From the NCBI GenBank assembly GCA_905479905.1, contig CAJQOK010000380.1:1-7179 (forward strand): a DNA stretch of 7,179 nt. The letters are read 5' to 3'. The stretch is from an uncultured Aliterella sp. GTDB taxonomy: Bacteria > Cyanobacteriota > Cyanobacteriia > Cyanobacteriales > Chroococcidiopsidaceae. A program made the position numbers and the translations under genes. Numbering within the stretch: the first letter of the stretch is position 1; the number at the start of each line of letters is the position of its first letter. The notes below the pieces were generated by a model. It was not told the DNA's origin, did not search any database, and saw only the letters and a list, made by a program, of their open reading frames with translations. Shown piece after piece: positions 5,697 through 7,179 of the stretch.

Positions 5697-6200
5697 TTAG
5701 GGTGCAGCTTTTAGAAGCTTACGGAGATTGGGAAGGCTAATAACTTGCGGTTTGGCTTTAATTCTGCCGTCGGTCACTTTTCCCACCACATTATTACCTT
5801 TGACTTGCAGCCAATACTCTCCACATACTGAAATTGCCAACTCTCCTTTTTGAGTCCAATAATCTTTAGAAAGCGCTAAAACCCACTCTGTTCCAATCGG
5901 AAACTGAGTAACGTAGGGTCGAGTCTGCATCCCGTTATCTCCCCACACCGTAACCTTAGCCAATTTTGTCGCCCCTTTATATACCTCTTTGACTTCCACA
6001 ATCATCGCTCGTGGTCTTCCTCTTTGCTCCTGATCCTCTTTAGACCAATGGTACTTAATAACTTTGCCCCTAATTGCTAATTGCGATCGTTTAGCCAACT
6101 GTACAAAGGAGAGATCGCTCCTACTACAACTGCTTGCGTAGGCGGTGGGGGTCAACAACAAAAGGGAAAAGCCAATAACTATAGAGGGTATATATTTCAT
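5697..6200 (-). CDS. Small exported protein with possible NTR/TIMP-like fold
   Basis: I do not recognise a named family with certainty. The 167-residue product has a clear signal peptide (MKYIP, a hydrophobic core of about residues 6-19, then AYA before a likely cut at 22/23), so it should be periplasmic or secreted. The mature part starts with SSCSRSDLSFVQLAKRSQ and RGKVIKYH, continues with MIVEVKEVYKGATKLAKVTV (66-85) and ends with ISVCGEYWLQV (123-133). Cys25 and Cys126 are its only cysteines and could form a disulfide. An N-terminal Cys, an 'S/AD..IRGKV' strand, a 'VEVKEVYKG' strand and a late Cys-Gly recall bacterial NTR-like OB-fold (TIMP-related) proteins, which is a guess. No Shine-Dalgarno precedes ATG 6200, but the signal peptide supports the start. 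livM follows 60 bp downstream. Confidence 0.75.
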   Translation of the reverse strand: MKYIPSIVIGFSLLLLTPTAYASSCSRSDLSFVQLAKRSQLAIRGKVIKYHWSKEDQEQRGRPRAMIVEVKEVYKGATKLAKVTVWGDNGMQTRPYVTQFPIGTEWVLALSKDYWTQKGELAISVCGEYWLQVKGNNVVGKVTDGRIKAKPQVISLPNLRKLLKAAP

Positions 6201-6427
6201 AGTAAAAGGTTAACATTTTGGGAAAATTTGCTCTATTTGAAATGTAAGAAAGTCGTTTTTACATCTTGTCATAGCGCGATCGCTAAATAAATTCTCCCTA
6301 GCTGCAAAGCTCTATACCCCTAATTTGTGTACTTTGACTCTTGTGCTTGTAATTTAGCTATGGCATACTCAAAAATAAAATTAATTACGGTATTCCTACC
6401 GGATTAGTGGAGATTAAAATAGATTAA
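6201..6427. promoter_or_regulatory. Divergent promoter region between the exported protein and TPR genes
   Basis: These 227 bp separate two genes pointing away from each other. For the minus-strand run, an inverted repeat ATGTAA (6242-6247) / TTACAT (6259-6264) with an 11-bp gap lies about 42-64 bp before the exported-protein start and could be an operator. For the TPR gene, TTGACT (6334-6339) is a -35-like word, but no good -10 stands 16-18 bp after it. A small hairpin, CGGTA-TTCC-TACCG (6388-6401), lies in its leader. TGGAGA (6408-6413) is Shine-Dalgarno-like but about 14 bases from the ATG. No NtcA consensus (GTA-N8-TAC) is seen. A HIP1 octamer is at 6276-6283. Confidence 0.4.
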
Positions 6428-7179
6428 ATGCTAAAAGACTCTCAAGGACTGGAAATTACAACTAATTCAACAAAGGCGATCGCATTTATCGATGATTTTG
6501 CCCAGCAATCATTGAGCTACGGTAATAATGCAGAAACGATTTTGAGGGCGATCGCAGCCGATCCAAAATGCGCTTATTCTTATGCTCATGCAGCAGCCCA
6601 TTATCTGTCTTTAGATAGCGCCCAATCTCGTTTTCAAGCTGCGCCCTATATTCAAGCAGCTAAAAAGTATGCAGCCACAGCCACCGAGCGAGAGCAATTA
6701 TATATCTGCGCTATCGATGCTTGGGCGACTGGTGCAATGGAAAGTGCGATCGCCTATCACGAAGAAATAGCCGAGAAGTTTCCGCGCGATCTGGTATCTG
6801 TACAAAGAGGTCAATATCACTATTTTTATCAGGGAAATAAAGAAGGACTACTAAATATTGCTCAAAAAGTTTTACCTGCTTCCCCGGATAATCATTATCT
6901 GCAAGGTATGGTAGCTTTTGGTTTGGAGCAATGCCACAAATTAGAAGAAGCTGAAGCAATCGGGAGACAAGCCTTAGAGATAAACCGTCACGATCCTTGG
7001 GCGCAACACGCTGTAGCTCATGTAATGGAAAGCCAAGGAAGGATTGATGAAGGGATTGCTTGGATGTCTAGCTTTACGGACACTTGGGAAAATTGCAACT
7101 CAATGTTATACACCCACAATTGGTGGCATATTGCTTTGTATTACCTAGAAAAAGGAGATACTAAAAGAGTTTTAGAGTT
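6428..7179 (+). CDS. TPR protein resembling the TTC38 family, N-terminal part (cut by window edge)
   Basis: The first 250 codons are visible and the end lies beyond the right edge. TTC38-like proteins are usually well over 400 residues, so roughly half may be missing. The chain is helical and TPR-like: repeat-type pairs around 40-65, 85-112, 123-150 and 156-187, each with the Ala/Tyr/Gly spacing of TPR helices. The TTC38 hallmark is strong: HDPWAQHAVAHVMESQGR (188-205), then TDTWENCNSMLYTHNWWHIA (217-236), where His194, His198 and the HNWWH cluster are the conserved part. There is no signal peptide or membrane helix, so it is probably cytoplasmic. The family's molecular role is unknown to me; protein-protein contact is the usual TPR task. 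The ATG at 6428 follows directly after an in-frame TAA (6425-6427), so the start cannot be earlier. Three HIP1 octamers occur inside the gene. Confidence 0.85.
   Translation, partial: MLKDSQGLEITTNSTKAIAFIDDFAQQSLSYGNNAETILRAIAADPKCAYSYAHAAAHYLSLDSAQSRFQAAPYIQAAKKYAATATEREQLYICAIDAWATGAMESAIAYHEEIAEKFPRDLVSVQRGQYHYFYQGNKEGLLNIAQKVLPASPDNHYLQGMVAFGLEQCHKLEEAEAIGRQALEINRHDPWAQHAVAHVMESQGRIDEGIAWMSSFTDTWENCNSMLYTHNWWHIALYYLEKGDTKRVLE

Larger units (their letters stand above)
2175..6753. repeat. Twelve dispersed HIP1 octamers (GCGATCGC)
   Basis: Perfect copies start at 2175, 2483, 3078, 4048, 4279, 4834, 5224, 5332, 6276, 6476, 6548 and 6746. About 0.1 would be expected by chance in this length. 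HIP1 is the highly iterated palindrome of many cyanobacterial genomes. Eleven of the twelve lie inside genes. None occurs in the first 2174 bases. Confidence 0.95.

Noticed and set aside
6081..6290. 69-residue plus-strand open frame
   Set aside because: Overlaps the signal peptide end of the exported gene in antisense and extends into the promoter region; no domain.
6711..6959. 82-residue minus-strand open frame
   Set aside because: Antisense inside the TPR gene, whose protein pattern is clear.

Overview
The window is cyanobacterial chromosome. The clearest sign is twelve perfect HIP1 octamers (GCGATCGC), roughly a hundred times the chance expectation. A GTAGAGACGTTGC-type repeat of the kind dispersed in cyanobacterial genomes, a Nat/Liv-type amino-acid uptake system and mostly weak Shine-Dalgarno sites agree with this. 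I cannot name the species.

Layout. (1) 1-718, minus: the first 239 codons of a membrane sensor histidine kinase, cut by the window edge just after its phospho-acceptor histidine. (2) 719-854: divergent promoter region. (3) 855-2659, plus: a WecG/TagA/CpsF-family glycosyltransferase, then a 236-bp gap with a terminator-like hairpin and a nested inverted/direct repeat, then an ElyC/YdcF-type (DUF218) two-pass membrane protein. Both suggest cell-envelope or surface-polysaccharide chemistry on lipid carriers. (4) 2662-6200, minus: a tightly packed gene run. In transcription order it holds a small secreted protein with a possible NTR/TIMP-like fold, livM (permease), livG and livF (the two ATPases), then a ParD-ParE-type toxin-antitoxin pair. 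Junctions are +60 bp, -1 bp, -4 bp, +32 bp and -4 bp, so most or all of it could be one transcript. The ElyC-like gene and the toxin gene converge, with two bases between their stop codons. (5) 6201-6427: divergent promoter region. (6) 6428-7179, plus: the first 250 codons of a TPR protein resembling the TTC38 family, cut by the window edge.

How the genes fit together. LivM, LivG and LivF supply one permease subunit and both ATPases of a branched-chain or neutral amino-acid importer. The second permease (LivH/NatD type) and the periplasmic binding protein (LivJ/K or NatB type) are not here and must be encoded elsewhere if the transporter works. The toxin-antitoxin pair follows livF with its own strong ribosome binding site. 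WecG-family and ElyC-like genes next to each other recall their shared link to enterobacterial common antigen in E. coli, but the distance and the hairpins between them leave co-transcription open.

I see no phage, CRISPR, transposase, tRNA or rRNA. No gene-free stretch exceeds 300 bp. Most of the window is ordinary chromosome. The points most worth a second look are the nested repeat at 1791-1837, the envelope gene pair, the toxin-antitoxin pair joined to the transporter genes, and the unnamed secreted protein.
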